NCBI RefSeq assembly: GCF_000420845.1
Contig: NZ_ATVS01000008.1
Span: 62,001 to 126,000, forward strand
Length of the DNA stretch: 64,000 nt
From: Butyrivibrio sp. AE3009
GTDB taxonomy: Bacteria > Bacillota > Clostridia > Lachnospirales > Lachnospiraceae
Reading direction: 5' to 3'
Below the pieces are notes generated by a model, which made no database searches, was not told where the DNA came from, and worked only from the letters and a program-made list of their open reading frames with translations. Of the stretch, positions 36,601-44,577 are shown piece by piece; position 1 is the first letter of the stretch, and the number at the start of each line of letters is the position of its first letter. The translations under genes were made by a program, and so were the position numbers.

Positions 36601-37223
36601 GACAATCCTGTGAAATCAAGAAGGATCTCCTGCTGATCCGGTATATAAGTCACAGGCTGCTTCTTGTTGATGGAGATCAGGAACTCCTCCACGTTCTGTT
36701 CACTTCCGGGAATCTGAGACAGACCTCTGTAGAGGCTCTCGTACTGCCCGTCATTTCCCTTGAATATGGTTATGAAATCAGAGGAATAGAAAAGATTCAC
36801 CGCCTCTGCCCAGTCAGTCTTGGCAAGGTTGGCAAAATGAAAAAGATTCTTAATATCTCCCAGGCTCGAAGCTATATGGTCAAGTCTTACGGTCACCACA
36901 AAGGGCAGAAGATACTCTCCCTGATTGGAGATAATGCGAAATTCTCCCTGAAGAACATCTCCGGGAGTTAAGCCTATTGCATTGAATCTGTAGGATACCT
37001 CAAAGGGTGATCCCGAAAACTCAGGTGTAAGAACGTCCATGCGGACATCACTGGAGATTATACGGCCCTCGGTAAGCCTTCCCTCCGGACCGAAAACAGT
37101 AAAGGTACCCTCGATTGTTTCGCCGGTACCTAAAGAAAGCTCCACTCTGGGAGTAGAGAAGTCTAATTTTTTCTCTGTATATTCAAATTTCCCCTTTAAA
37201 AACTGGTCAATTATCTCTCTCAA
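33642..37223 (-). CDS. Large protein of unknown function with beta-domains and helical repeats (1193 aa), possibly DUF5717 family
   Basis: First gene of the operon. No signal peptide or membrane segment is seen, so it should be cytosolic despite its size. Residues 1-110 and about 200-290 are beta-rich, Ig-like modules (for example LHSGNNFGCITFENAYVSVK, typical of bacterial Ig or BACON-like strands). From about residue 300 to 1050 it is mostly helical repeats like a TPR or HEAT solenoid, and the last 120 residues are again mixed. The start is TTG 37221-37223, with GGGGTG 5 bases upstream; no in-frame ATG fits better. The stop is 2 bases before the Hsp70-like start, whose ribosome site lies within this gene. 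Family name is from memory. Confidence 0.78.
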   Translation of the reverse strand: MREIIDQFLKGKFEYTEKKLDFSTPRVELSLGTGETIEGTFTVFGPEGRLTEGRIISSDVRMDVLTPEFSGSPFEVSYRFNAIGLTPGDVLQGEFRIISNQGEYLLPFVVTVRLDHIASSLGDIKNLFHFANLAKTDWAEAVNLFYSSDFITIFKGNDGQYESLYRGLSQIPGSEQNVEEFLISINKKQPVTYIPDQQEILLDFTGLSHDTTFILSRNGWGYTQLTAKVDGDFISLDKYQIGEEDFSGSSCRVRLRLKTDKLHSGNNFGCITFENAYVSVKVPVTVSVDFTGSHFRSDYHEKKKLILELIRVYENFSCKKITSRAWVSETGKIISKMNALDEKDLEFRLYTAHYYITAGRVNEGKWILDHAEREVEEAPGDTLYCYFLYLSTLCSREEAYINDIAERMEGIFRRNPDNWRIAWLLQFVSEEYSSSTPRKWMMLEQQFSFGSRSPIIYMEAMNLLNETPPILTNLDEYELYVLMYGARRKIISLNLMDQIVYLSMRVRNFDKKLFTVLKACYEIKESDEVLEAIVSLLIKGGKTDRDSFAWYAKGVERELHITRLYEYYMMSIYTDQEGNLPCEISRMILMYFSYQSDLEYDKNAILYKYVHENREDFPELYESFRPQIEKFMLAQLDKGRISRELGYLYKNLLTKQMVDAANASKVLSVLYTAEIRTEDKRISEVLVVYDKCEREMRYPLTDGVAFVPLYGSDYAILLADRQENRYAASVPYSSIRLMAPGRVASYAIPYIQKGKENLDLFLCDLGKNAYTINMENVGRYKDLAASELVRKSCRDEIRNNLVRFYYDNDFTRQLTEYLMEIDPSGLQTKDRNDILELMVMGGLYDRALEWLKCYGTYGVDPKVVLRLCGRLIDRDAFDGFWPETEIAFYAFSASKYDEQLLKYLVANYNGTVKGMRNIWKAAESFGIDTYPLSERILVQMMYSGSYVGEKNLIYQSYVQSGANTDIEMAFLASNCYENFVHGKITDKYLFERIEKLAQEKLPLDEVCKLSYLRHYASEKKADEEFNPEVVISFLRELLAEGIFFPFFMDYAELCPDMYQFSDKTMIEYRTTPGSVCMLHYRLAGSDDNKYHSLEMKEMYDGIYVCSFVLFFGEQLQYYVSEERGEQGPVTTESAVVSKNDIVKTGSGSRYSLINDIMIGETLQDYDTVDKLMQEYFKKKSLCDHLFKPLKEDE

Positions 37224-37279
37224 AACTTCACCCCAATAAACCTAATAATCTTATATAGTATATCATAAAGGTAGCTAAG

Positions 37280-37365
37280 GGGGACAGTCCCCATCAACAA
37301 ACTGTGAACAACATAGTCTACCGGTAATTTTAATAGTTCACAATTTGTTAATGGGGACTGTCCCC
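37280..37365. repeat. Long intergenic palindrome ending in GGGGACAGTCCCC (REP/BIME-like)
   Basis: Two 30-base arms (37280-37309 and 37336-37365) match except at two positions, around a 26-base loop. Each arm ends in a 13-base self-palindrome (GGGGACAGTCCCC and GGGGACTGTCCCC). It lies 6 bases after the stop of the MacB-like permease gene and about 57 bases upstream of the 1193-residue protein gene. It may act as transcript end and reaches into the promoter region of that gene. Confidence 0.75.
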
Positions 37366-37371
37366 TGCCGT

Positions 37372-38589
37372 TTATTCCGTCCTGAGAGCCTCGATGGGGT
37401 CAAGCTTGGCTGCACGTTTGGCGGGGTAAATTCCAAAGAAAAGTCCTATTCCCGTGGAAACTGCCACAACCAAAACCACCAGCTCCGGTTTAACAATGAA
37501 AGAGAACTCCACTACCTTGCAGATGATGAAGGAAATAGTCATTCCAAGCGCCATTCCTATAAGACCTCCTGTGAAGGTAAGGATAGCAGCCTCAGCAAGG
37601 AACTGGGTCAGAATGGAACTGGTTCTTGCACCGAGAGATTTGCGGATACCGATCTCTCTTGTTCTCTCCGTAACCGATACGGTCATGATATTCATAACGC
37701 CTATTCCTCCAACCAGCAGAGAAATAGCTGCGATTATTGCAATTACGGAAGTGATGATATTAAGGATTGTTTCTGTTGTCTGGTCAAAACCTGAGCCTGC
37801 AGAAACCTTGACCGCATTTTCTCCGCGAAGTCCAAGTATGTTCTCAACAACAGAACGTGCCTTGGAGAGAACTTCATCTTTGTTCTCACTGTCAAGATAT
37901 ATGGTGAAGCTGTTTATGAAATCATCAAGATCGTACTCCATCACATCGCCCAGGCCCGTGAACGGAGCCTCTGCCATCAGGATAATGTTATCGCCACCGT
38001 ACATGGCATAAGCCTTGTCCATAGTATTGTCTTCTCTTACACCCACCACGGTAAATTCTCCGGTCAGACCATAGCAGTCCACTTCGAAGGTCTCACCCAC
38101 AACTTCCTCATATCCAAAGATATAATTGGCTGAAGTCTGGCTAAGAACGATGACTTTTTTGTCATCCTCCACATCGGATTTGGAGAAATATCTTCCGTGA
38201 AGCATCTTAACACTGCCCTGCTCCACCAAGGATTCACTGCCGCCGGTGATATACAGATCCGCAGTGCCTTTCCTGCCGTTAACGGTACCCCATCCTGACA
38301 TAGAAGGTGAAATGCCGTAAATATTGGGAATATTGCTCTCGATTTCCCTAAGCTGCTGCCTTGTGACAGTCTTGTCTGTCTTGGTTGTATCAAGACTTAT
38401 GGAGATGGTGGTGGCACCGATTGAATCCATCTCAGAATTGACGGTAGCCTTCATGCCATCGCCTATTATAAGCACTGTAAGAACAGCTGCGATACCGATA
38501 ATGATACCCAGCATGGTAAGAAAAGATCTGCCCTTATTAGTGCGTATGCTTGATACTGCGCTTTTTATGTATTCTCCAAAGGTTCCCAA
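37372..38589 (-). CDS. MacB-like ABC transporter permease, second copy
   Basis: Membrane permease of 405 residues in the FtsX/MacB family: one N-terminal helix, a large extracellular MacB_PCD domain, and three C-terminal helices. The family motif MNIMTVSVTERTREIGIRKS is split by the first of them. The start is taken as TTG 38587-38589, giving MGTFGEYIKSAVSS, which aligns with the start of the upstream paralogue (MGKFGEYFKSAIKQ) and has AGGAAAGG just upstream; a TTG nine codons earlier is less likely. It lies at the end of an exporter operon and probably forms a heterodimer with its paralogue. Confidence 0.88.
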   Translation of the reverse strand: MGTFGEYIKSAVSSIRTNKGRSFLTMLGIIIGIAAVLTVLIIGDGMKATVNSEMDSIGATTISISLDTTKTDKTVTRQQLREIESNIPNIYGISPSMSGWGTVNGRKGTADLYITGGSESLVEQGSVKMLHGRYFSKSDVEDDKKVIVLSQTSANYIFGYEEVVGETFEVDCYGLTGEFTVVGVREDNTMDKAYAMYGGDNIILMAEAPFTGLGDVMEYDLDDFINSFTIYLDSENKDEVLSKARSVVENILGLRGENAVKVSAGSGFDQTTETILNIITSVIAIIAAISLLVGGIGVMNIMTVSVTERTREIGIRKSLGARTSSILTQFLAEAAILTFTGGLIGMALGMTISFIICKVVEFSFIVKPELVVLVVAVSTGIGLFFGIYPAKRAAKLDPIEALRTE

Positions 38590-38650
38590 TTTATTGCCTT
38601 TCCTGATCAGTAGCAAAATTGTTGCGCTTCAGACATTTGATCTGACAACA

Positions 38651-39859
38651 TCAAAGTCTGAGGGCATCTATCGGTTTCATCTTCGCTGCTTTTCTTGCGG
38701 GATAGATTCCGAAAAAGAGTCCGATAAGTACTGAGAAAAACGCCGCTCCGATAACCGAAGTCGGTGTGATTATTACCTTAAATCCTATAAGTGTACAGAT
38801 AATGTAGGCCATTCCCATTCCAAGAAAAATTCCCACAATTCCTCCAAGAAGCGTAAGGATCGCAGCCTCTGCCAGGAACTGTGTCAGAATGGCGCCTGTA
38901 CTTGCTCCGATTGATTTGCGGATACCGATCTCCCTGGTCCTCTCAGTAACGGAAACAAGCATGATATTCATAACACCTATTCCGCCTACCACAAGGGATA
39001 TTACAGATACCAGAAGAAGGAAGGTTCTGGCATATCCCAGGATCTGATCAAGTTGTTCGGAGATATCCGCCATGCTATAGGCTGTCAAAGCCTTAGTTCC
39101 GCGAAGTCCGTGCCTGTTGGTAAGAATGTCTCTTGCCTTATCAATGTTTTCTGTAAGGATACTCTGATCTGCAAAAAGCATCATGGAATAAAAGGTATCA
39201 ACATTGAAATCGTAGTCTACGCCCATGGAAGTATAGGGGATCTCTATGGTAGCGTAGTAATCCTGCCCCTCCATAATGAACTCGTAGAGCCTGTTCATAC
39301 TGTCTCGAAGGCCTATTACCGTGTAAGTCGCTGTCTTACCCCAGATGGTCATCTCAAGCTCCATGCCGATACAATCCTCGGTTCCGAAGATCTTTTTGGC
39401 ATCGTCCCTTAGCATAACGCAGACCTTCTGATTACTGTCAAGCTGCTGCTTGTTGAAATACTGACCTTTGACGATGTCGTTGCTCATGGCATATCTGTAG
39501 GCCGGAGCAACGCCTGTGATCTGAGCTTCGAAGGTCTCTCTTCGGCCCTTTACCTTGCCATAGGTCATAAAGTCGGGAGACACACCCTTAATATCCGGAA
39601 GCTGTTCCTCCAATAGTTCGATATCATCAAGTCCAAAGGTCTCCGATGTCTTGGAAGAATCGATGGAGATCTGTCCGTAGTTACCTGCAATGCCGTTGAG
39701 CTCACTCTGTACGAATTCACTCATTCCGTTACCGAGAGAAACAACAGCGATAACCGCAGCGATTCCGATGACAATACCCAGCATGGTCATGGCAGTACGA
39801 TAGCCGTTTCCTATTATCTGTTTAATTGCACTTTTAAAATACTCGCCAAATTTACCCAT
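38651..39859 (-). CDS. MacB-like ABC transporter permease, first copy
   Basis: Paralogue of the next gene, 402 residues, with the same layout: N-terminal helix after MGKFGEYFKSAIKQ, extracellular MacB_PCD domain (about 45-265) and three C-terminal helices with MNIMLVSVTERTREIGIRKS and GLFFGIYPARKAAKMKP. The operon supplies a separate ATPase, unlike Gram-negative MacB where ATPase and permease are fused. Substrate is unknown; such Gram-positive systems export peptides, lipids or antibiotics. Confidence 0.9.
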   Translation of the reverse strand: MGKFGEYFKSAIKQIIGNGYRTAMTMLGIVIGIAAVIAVVSLGNGMSEFVQSELNGIAGNYGQISIDSSKTSETFGLDDIELLEEQLPDIKGVSPDFMTYGKVKGRRETFEAQITGVAPAYRYAMSNDIVKGQYFNKQQLDSNQKVCVMLRDDAKKIFGTEDCIGMELEMTIWGKTATYTVIGLRDSMNRLYEFIMEGQDYYATIEIPYTSMGVDYDFNVDTFYSMMLFADQSILTENIDKARDILTNRHGLRGTKALTAYSMADISEQLDQILGYARTFLLLVSVISLVVGGIGVMNIMLVSVTERTREIGIRKSIGASTGAILTQFLAEAAILTLLGGIVGIFLGMGMAYIICTLIGFKVIITPTSVIGAAFFSVLIGLFFGIYPARKAAKMKPIDALRL

Positions 39860-39880
39860 CTGTAAAAAAAGTATCTCCTA

Positions 39881-41500
39881 TCAGCCGTTCATCTGTGAGC
39901 TGTCAACTACCACCATTCCCTCAGTAAGAGTTGAAACGTCGGAGGTGATAACTTTGTCTCCGGACTTGATTCCCTCAAGGATCTGGGCATCTGTGCTGGT
40001 GGCGATTCCGATGGTAACGTTCTTTCTTACCACGGTATTGTTCTCAACAACATATACGTAATCGCCCTCAGAATCAGTCTGGATGTACTCATAGGGAAGG
40101 ACCATTGTGTTCTCTGCCTTCTCGGCGTGAATCTTGTTGCTGGCCTCAACTCCCAGAATAATGTCTGAATCAGGATTGGTGATCTTGATGGTGGTGGCAA
40201 CAATTGCAACACCGTTGTTATTCTTGGTGGCATTACCGGAGATCTGTGTGATCTCGCCGTTATAGGCCTTGCCATTTATTGTGATATCAACCTTCTGTCC
40301 GATGGCAATCTTGGGAAGGTCACTCTTGGATACTGAAATAGAAACCTGAACATCATCAAGGTTGGCCATTGACAGGATCTGGGTTCCGCTTGTTACGGTA
40401 GCACCTTCTACGGCGCTTACAGCTGTAACAACGCCGTTGAAATCAGCCTTAACTCCTGCCTCTGCCTTCTCAAGCTTGGCAATGGTATCATTCTGTGTAA
40501 GCTCTGTGGATTCATACTGAGCCTTGGAAGACTGAGCTGTTCCGGGGTTCACCAGTGAAGCCTTGGCGGACTGAAGATGGCTCTGCTCCTCCTGAAGGGC
40601 TGTGATCTGATTCTTCCAGGCCTGGATCTCCTCATCTGTGTTGAGCTTGTACTGAACGTCTGTCAAAGTCTGCTGAAGAGCAAGGCTGGCCTGTCTGTTC
40701 TCGGGAGAAGCATCCTTGTTGTCATCGGAGCTGTCCTCGGTTCTTGTGATAAAGCCTGTATTGCCGTTCTCAAAATACTGCTCATAATTATCACCGATAC
40801 CATTCTGGTTAACATCCTGCATGGTGTTCTGGATGTCCTTGATGGTCTGATTGATCCTGTTGGTCTTCTCGGTGATCTTGTTGTTGATGGCATCGATCTC
40901 AGCTGTGATGGCATCAAGTCTTGCATTGATCTGCTCTGCATTCATGCCCTGAGCATATTTTCTGTCGGCAGCGGCGGTTCCGGAGTAGAGACTGTTGTAG
41001 CTACCCTTGGCCTGTGTTATGTTAAGCTCCGCTGTCTTCTTGGCAAGCTCGATTGACTCCTGATCGTAGGTATAGAGCATACTTCCGCTGGTAACCTTAT
41101 CTCCCACTTTGACATTGATCTCATCAATAGGAGCTGTAACATCTGAAAAATAGGTCTTGGTCTCAGCGCTCTCAACCGTTCCCGAAATAGAGAGAATGTT
41201 CTCGATATCTCCCATGGTTGCCTCGCAGGTATCAACAAGAACTATTGCGTTCTTGGCTGCGTTAATTCCTCTTACTACGAAAAATGCAATAAGAAGAGCC
41301 ACTACTGCAAGAACGATCCATCTCTTCTTAAGCTTCTTTTTCTTCTTGGGCGTATCATGAAGATCGATGCTGTCATCCTCATCATAGATCTCCACTGTGG
41401 ATCCGGTGGTTTCTCTGATCTCTGCGGAGGACTCGGCTACTGTCACCTTTTCTTCCTGCTGCGCGTTCTCTGCACTATTCTTGTTTTCCTTGTTTGACAT
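39881..41500 (-). CDS. HlyD/MacA-like membrane fusion protein
   Basis: Adaptor subunit of the exporter, 539 residues. A cytoplasmic acidic N-terminus (1-55, ending in a Lys run) precedes one membrane helix (WIVLAVVALLIAFFVV) and a large extracellular part. This has a lipoyl/barrel-sandwich half-motif (VESAETKTYFSDVTAPIDEI), a long coiled-coil hairpin (about 150-345), the second half (AEAGVKADFNGVVTAV) and beta-barrel domains. The coiled coil is longer than usual and carries an Asp/Asn-rich insert (QNGIGDNYEQYFENGN). It should link the two MacB-like permeases to the outer wall or to a released substrate. Confidence 0.88.
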   Translation of the reverse strand: MSNKENKNSAENAQQEEKVTVAESSAEIRETTGSTVEIYDEDDSIDLHDTPKKKKKLKKRWIVLAVVALLIAFFVVRGINAAKNAIVLVDTCEATMGDIENILSISGTVESAETKTYFSDVTAPIDEINVKVGDKVTSGSMLYTYDQESIELAKKTAELNITQAKGSYNSLYSGTAAADRKYAQGMNAEQINARLDAITAEIDAINNKITEKTNRINQTIKDIQNTMQDVNQNGIGDNYEQYFENGNTGFITRTEDSSDDNKDASPENRQASLALQQTLTDVQYKLNTDEEIQAWKNQITALQEEQSHLQSAKASLVNPGTAQSSKAQYESTELTQNDTIAKLEKAEAGVKADFNGVVTAVSAVEGATVTSGTQILSMANLDDVQVSISVSKSDLPKIAIGQKVDITINGKAYNGEITQISGNATKNNNGVAIVATTIKITNPDSDIILGVEASNKIHAEKAENTMVLPYEYIQTDSEGDYVYVVENNTVVRKNVTIGIATSTDAQILEGIKSGDKVITSDVSTLTEGMVVVDSSQMNG

Positions 41501-41516
41501 TGTCTTCCTCCCTATA

Positions 41517-42215
41517 TCACTCTTTGTAATCCGGATTGATGATATCGCTCTGTATCATCCCGTCTGAAATCGTTATTATTCTCTTGGCCTGCTTGGCTAT
41601 GCCGGGGTCATGGGTGATGATGATGACCGTTCTGCCCTCGTGATAGAGCCTCTTGATGATCCTGATGATCTCCTTGGTGGAGGCTGTATCCAGGTTACCT
41701 GTAGGCTCGTCAGCAAGAAGAATGGGCGGTGCCTGTGCTATAGCTCTTGCTATGGCAACTCTCTGCTGCTGACCTCCGGACATCTCATTGGGCTTGTGGG
41801 TCTTTCTCTTTTCAAGACCTACGCTGTTAAGTGCAGAATTGGCAAGCCTTTCTCTCTCTTTTTTGCCAACACCTCTGTATATAAGAGGAAGCTCCACATT
41901 CTCAAGGGCCGTAAGTGATGGTATCAGGTTAAAGCCCTGGAATATAAAGCCGATCTCTCTGTTCCTTACATCCGACTGTTCATCGTCGGTCATATGGGAA
42001 ACATCCTGTCCATGCAAATAATATTTGCCGCTGGTAGGTGTATCAAGGCATCCCAGCATGTTCATAAGTGTGGATTTTCCTGAGCCGGACTGGCCGATGA
42101 TGGCGACAAACTCGCCCTCTCCGATGGTCAGAGTCACATGATTAAGGGCCCTGACTTCATTTTCTCCCGGATTGTATATCTTGCATACATCCTTTATCTC
42201 AACTAGTTTCTTCAT
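41517..42215 (-). CDS. ABC transporter ATPase, MacB/LolD type
   Basis: Cytosolic ATPase of 232 residues. Walker A GQSGSGKSTLMNMLG, Q-loop FIFQGFNLIPSL, signature SGGQQQRVAIARAI and Walker B PILLADEPTGNLD are all complete, and the sequence is typical of the LolD/FtsE/MacB group. ATG 42213-42215 (MKKLVEIKDV) has GAGGAG 4 bases upstream; the open frame runs 19 codons further without homology. It heads the operon ATPase - adaptor - permease - permease, with 16 bases to the adaptor gene. Confidence 0.94.
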   Translation of the reverse strand: MKKLVEIKDVCKIYNPGENEVRALNHVTLTIGEGEFVAIIGQSGSGKSTLMNMLGCLDTPTSGKYYLHGQDVSHMTDDEQSDVRNREIGFIFQGFNLIPSLTALENVELPLIYRGVGKKERERLANSALNSVGLEKRKTHKPNEMSGGQQQRVAIARAIAQAPPILLADEPTGNLDTASTKEIIRIIKRLYHEGRTVIIITHDPGIAKQAKRIITISDGMIQSDIINPDYKE

Positions 42216-42429
42216 GTTTCTCCTCTTAAGCAGACAGGGCAGTTTCCAAGAAAAAGCCTCCCAATAGACCAAGCCCCTGTCTGATATCGCGCTAATAAAA
42301 TTGTACGCAACCTATTGTAGTATATAACGTTTCCAAAAATAAATAAAGCTATTTAATCTTGTCAGATATAAAAAAATTATAAACCATACCTGTGCGTTTT
42401 TGTCCAAATACACCAATTTTGGCCCCGGT

Positions 42430-42458
42430 TTGCACTGATATGGTCAATATTGTATGAT
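42430..42458 (+). promoter_or_regulatory. Promoter of the formate/nitrite transporter gene
   Basis: TTGCAC (42430-42435) and TATGAT (42453-42458) have a 17-base spacer. Transcription would start near 42465, about 42 bases before the start codon. Confidence 0.72.
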
Positions 42459-42506
42459 TATAGAGGTTTTTTAACCGTGAAAAATGTTTTTTGGAGGAAT
42501 TATATT

Positions 42507-43289
42507 ATGAAATCACCTGCTGAAATCGCAAGCAGATATGAAGCTGCAGGAAAGGGGAAGACAGAGCTGGCTGCCGGAAAGACATTTCTTCTTGGCATCC
42601 TGGCCGGAGCCTATATTGCTCTCGGGGGCCTTGGAAGCCAGATTGCAAGCTGCTGCGCCGCTGACCCTTCCGCTGCAAGAATGGTAAGCTCTGTTGTATT
42701 TCCCATAGGTCTTTTTATGGTGCTTATAGGAGGCGCTGAGCTTTTTACCGGCAACTGTCTTATTATCATCCCTGTTCTGTCCGGCAAGGCTAAGCTCACA
42801 GGCATGCTCAGAAACTGGGTCCTTGTATATTTCGGAAATATGGTGGGCGGACTTATCATCGCCCTTAGCGCAGCCTTTAGCCACATTTATTCCTTTGATG
42901 GCGGTAATCTCGCTACTATGGTCGTTAACACTGCTGTTACCAAGGCAAATATTTCCTTTGGCGACGGACTCCTTAGAGGAATACTGTGTAACGTTCTGGT
43001 ATGCCTTGCGGTATGGTGTTCCTTTGCTGCTGATGAGCTGGCAGGCAAGGTACTGGCTCTGTGGCTTCCCGTTATGCTGTTTATCATCTGCGGCTTTGAA
43101 CACTGCGTAGCCAATATGTACTTCATTCCCGCGGGCCTTATCACCTCTGCTGTTTACGGTGTTCCCGCTGAAGGCCTGTCGCTTTTTGGCTTCTTTATCA
43201 CCAACCTGATCCCGGTAACCATAGGCAATATAATAGGCGGAAGCCTTTGTGTCGGCGCCGCCTACTATGTAGCATATTTAAAAGACTGA
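42507..43289 (+). CDS. Formate/nitrite transporter family protein
   Basis: Membrane channel of 260 residues with six hydrophobic segments. Family motifs are GILAGAYIALGGLG (first helix), AELFTGNCLI (second signature, FTGN loop), VYFGNMVGG, and GILCNVLVCLAVW plus GFEHCVANMYFIPAG near the fourth and fifth helices. ATG 42507 is preceded by GGAGG; the upstream 19 codons of open frame lack homology. Likely substrate is formate, an expected fermentation product here; nitrite or hydrosulfide cannot be excluded. The stop lies only 5 bases before the end of the convergent gene. Confidence 0.92.
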   Translation: MKSPAEIASRYEAAGKGKTELAAGKTFLLGILAGAYIALGGLGSQIASCCAADPSAARMVSSVVFPIGLFMVLIGGAELFTGNCLIIIPVLSGKAKLTGMLRNWVLVYFGNMVGGLIIALSAAFSHIYSFDGGNLATMVVNTAVTKANISFGDGLLRGILCNVLVCLAVWCSFAADELAGKVLALWLPVMLFIICGFEHCVANMYFIPAGLITSAVYGVPAEGLSLFGFFITNLIPVTIGNIIGGSLCVGAAYYVAYLKD

Positions 43290-43294
43290 TCTTA

Positions 43295-44452
43295 TCAGAA
43301 CTGCGCTCCTGCAACCTGCAGCTCTTCTTCAGACTCTGAGGATGATGCCTGCAGGTTTTCTTTTTGCTCCTTCAAAAAAGGAATGTCGTAGTCGATCTCT
43401 TTTGCCAGATAAATGATACCTGCCAGGTAAACAGCATCTCTCTTGATGAAAGCTCTCTTTATCTCATAGTCGATCTTCCTGTGAAGCTCTTCTGTATCAA
43501 ATTCCTTAAGCACCTTTACAGCATGTACAAAATAAGGTGCATCCACACTTCCAAGGCATTTGAAAAGAAAATCGATGCCTTCCTTATTGGCGGGATAGCC
43601 TATGCCTTCAAGAACTGCCACACCGTTGCAAACACAGTACTCATTCTCATAGCTCTTAAAATCAAGGACAGTGCTGGTGCTCTTAAGCTCAACTTTTTTG
43701 ATCTGTTCTATGGCATATTCAAGCTGCTTCTCACTAAGAACATTTTTATGCATCGTTGATACGGCATCGATTCCCGAAGAACAAACCCGTGAAAGTTCAA
43801 TCTCAAATCTGTAACGAAGATCCTCCCAGTCGGCTTTCTCAAGGTCTGTCCCACAGGCTCTGAGGGCTTTATCATAGGTTTCTTGAAGGATACCTGTGCT
43901 GCGGGGCTGGGTAAGAAGTTCCTCATAATAATCTGAATTGGGATGGAGCTCGGCAAGAGCCCTCTTAACATCGGGATGCCCCATCATAAACTGAAAATAT
44001 GCGGTCTGGCCGTTTAGCATTACAAGTTGTGATCCAAAGCTCTTGTAACCTGCAATAAGAGCAACCGGATAATATCTTCCGAACACCTTGATCCACTTGC
44101 GGCTCTTACTGATCTTGACAATACCGCTCTCCGAGTTATCAGAATAAACATAGGGAACAAATTCTTCGTCCGTAAGAAAAGCATCCACCTGCTCACTGCC
44201 CAGGATCTTCTGCCATATGGGAACGCTTGAAAGAGCGTCCATTGCGTTGGAAAAATTGGTCACGACAAATATGATGTAAAACATGAGACCAGCCAGCAGA
44301 AGCTTGGATAATCTGTCGGCTCCTGCAGCTGAAAAATGCACGTTACAGTCTGCTATGATTCTAATTACTGAAATAAATACTACGGGCAAACTTCCTATAA
44401 ACAGAACTCTCCTGAATGTGCCCATTAATAATCTTTCCAAATACTGTTTCAT
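43295..44452 (-). CDS. Membrane-anchored protein of unknown function (385 aa)
   Basis: I do not recognise a named family. Two N-terminal membrane segments (about 12-32 and 45-67, GLMFYIIFVVTNFSNAM) are followed by a long soluble part that looks cytoplasmic. The middle has beta-rich character (VYSDNSESGIVKISKSRKWI), and the C-terminal half is helical with Cys-containing stretches and HEAT-like helices (VNSTMH region, then LFKCLGSVDAPYFVHAVKVL). ATG 44450-44452 follows GGGAG by 5 bases. A single gene between htpG and the transporter, it is unlikely to share a transcript with htpG because a strong terminator intervenes. Confidence 0.72.
   Translation of the reverse strand: MKQYLERLLMGTFRRVLFIGSLPVVFISVIRIIADCNVHFSAAGADRLSKLLLAGLMFYIIFVVTNFSNAMDALSSVPIWQKILGSEQVDAFLTDEEFVPYVYSDNSESGIVKISKSRKWIKVFGRYYPVALIAGYKSFGSQLVMLNGQTAYFQFMMGHPDVKRALAELHPNSDYYEELLTQPRSTGILQETYDKALRACGTDLEKADWEDLRYRFEIELSRVCSSGIDAVSTMHKNVLSEKQLEYAIEQIKKVELKSTSTVLDFKSYENEYCVCNGVAVLEGIGYPANKEGIDFLFKCLGSVDAPYFVHAVKVLKEFDTEELHRKIDYEIKRAFIKRDAVYLAGIIYLAKEIDYDIPFLKEQKENLQASSSESEEELQVAGAQF
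43313..43365 (+). terminator. Terminator of the FNT gene inside the convergent coding region
   Basis: AACCTGCAG (43313-43321) pairs with CTGCAGGTT (43349-43357); the 27-base loop can itself fold, and TTTTCTTTTT follows (43356-43365). It lies 24 bases after the FNT stop but entirely within the last codons of the convergent minus-strand gene. Confidence 0.65.
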
Positions 44453-44504
44453 TGTTACTCCCAAATAAATACTTTTTTCTTGTTCAAATAAGCTTCAATT
44501 AATA

Positions 44505-44547
44505 TAAAAAAATTCGCCAGGAAATTCAACGAATTTCTTGGCGAATT
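44505..44547 (-). terminator. Terminator of htpG
   Basis: On the minus strand a 17-base stem (44531-44547 / 44511-44527, one mismatch, loop of 3) is followed by TTTTTTT. It starts about 30 bases after the htpG stop. Confidence 0.9.
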
Positions 44548-44577
44548 ACTAAGCTGTATTATGCGATTACAGAAATA

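Noticed and set aside
37224..37262. Promoter for the four-gene operon using a TATACT box at 37257-37262
   Set aside because: The matching -35 position falls in the GGGGAC palindrome, and no acceptable box is present.
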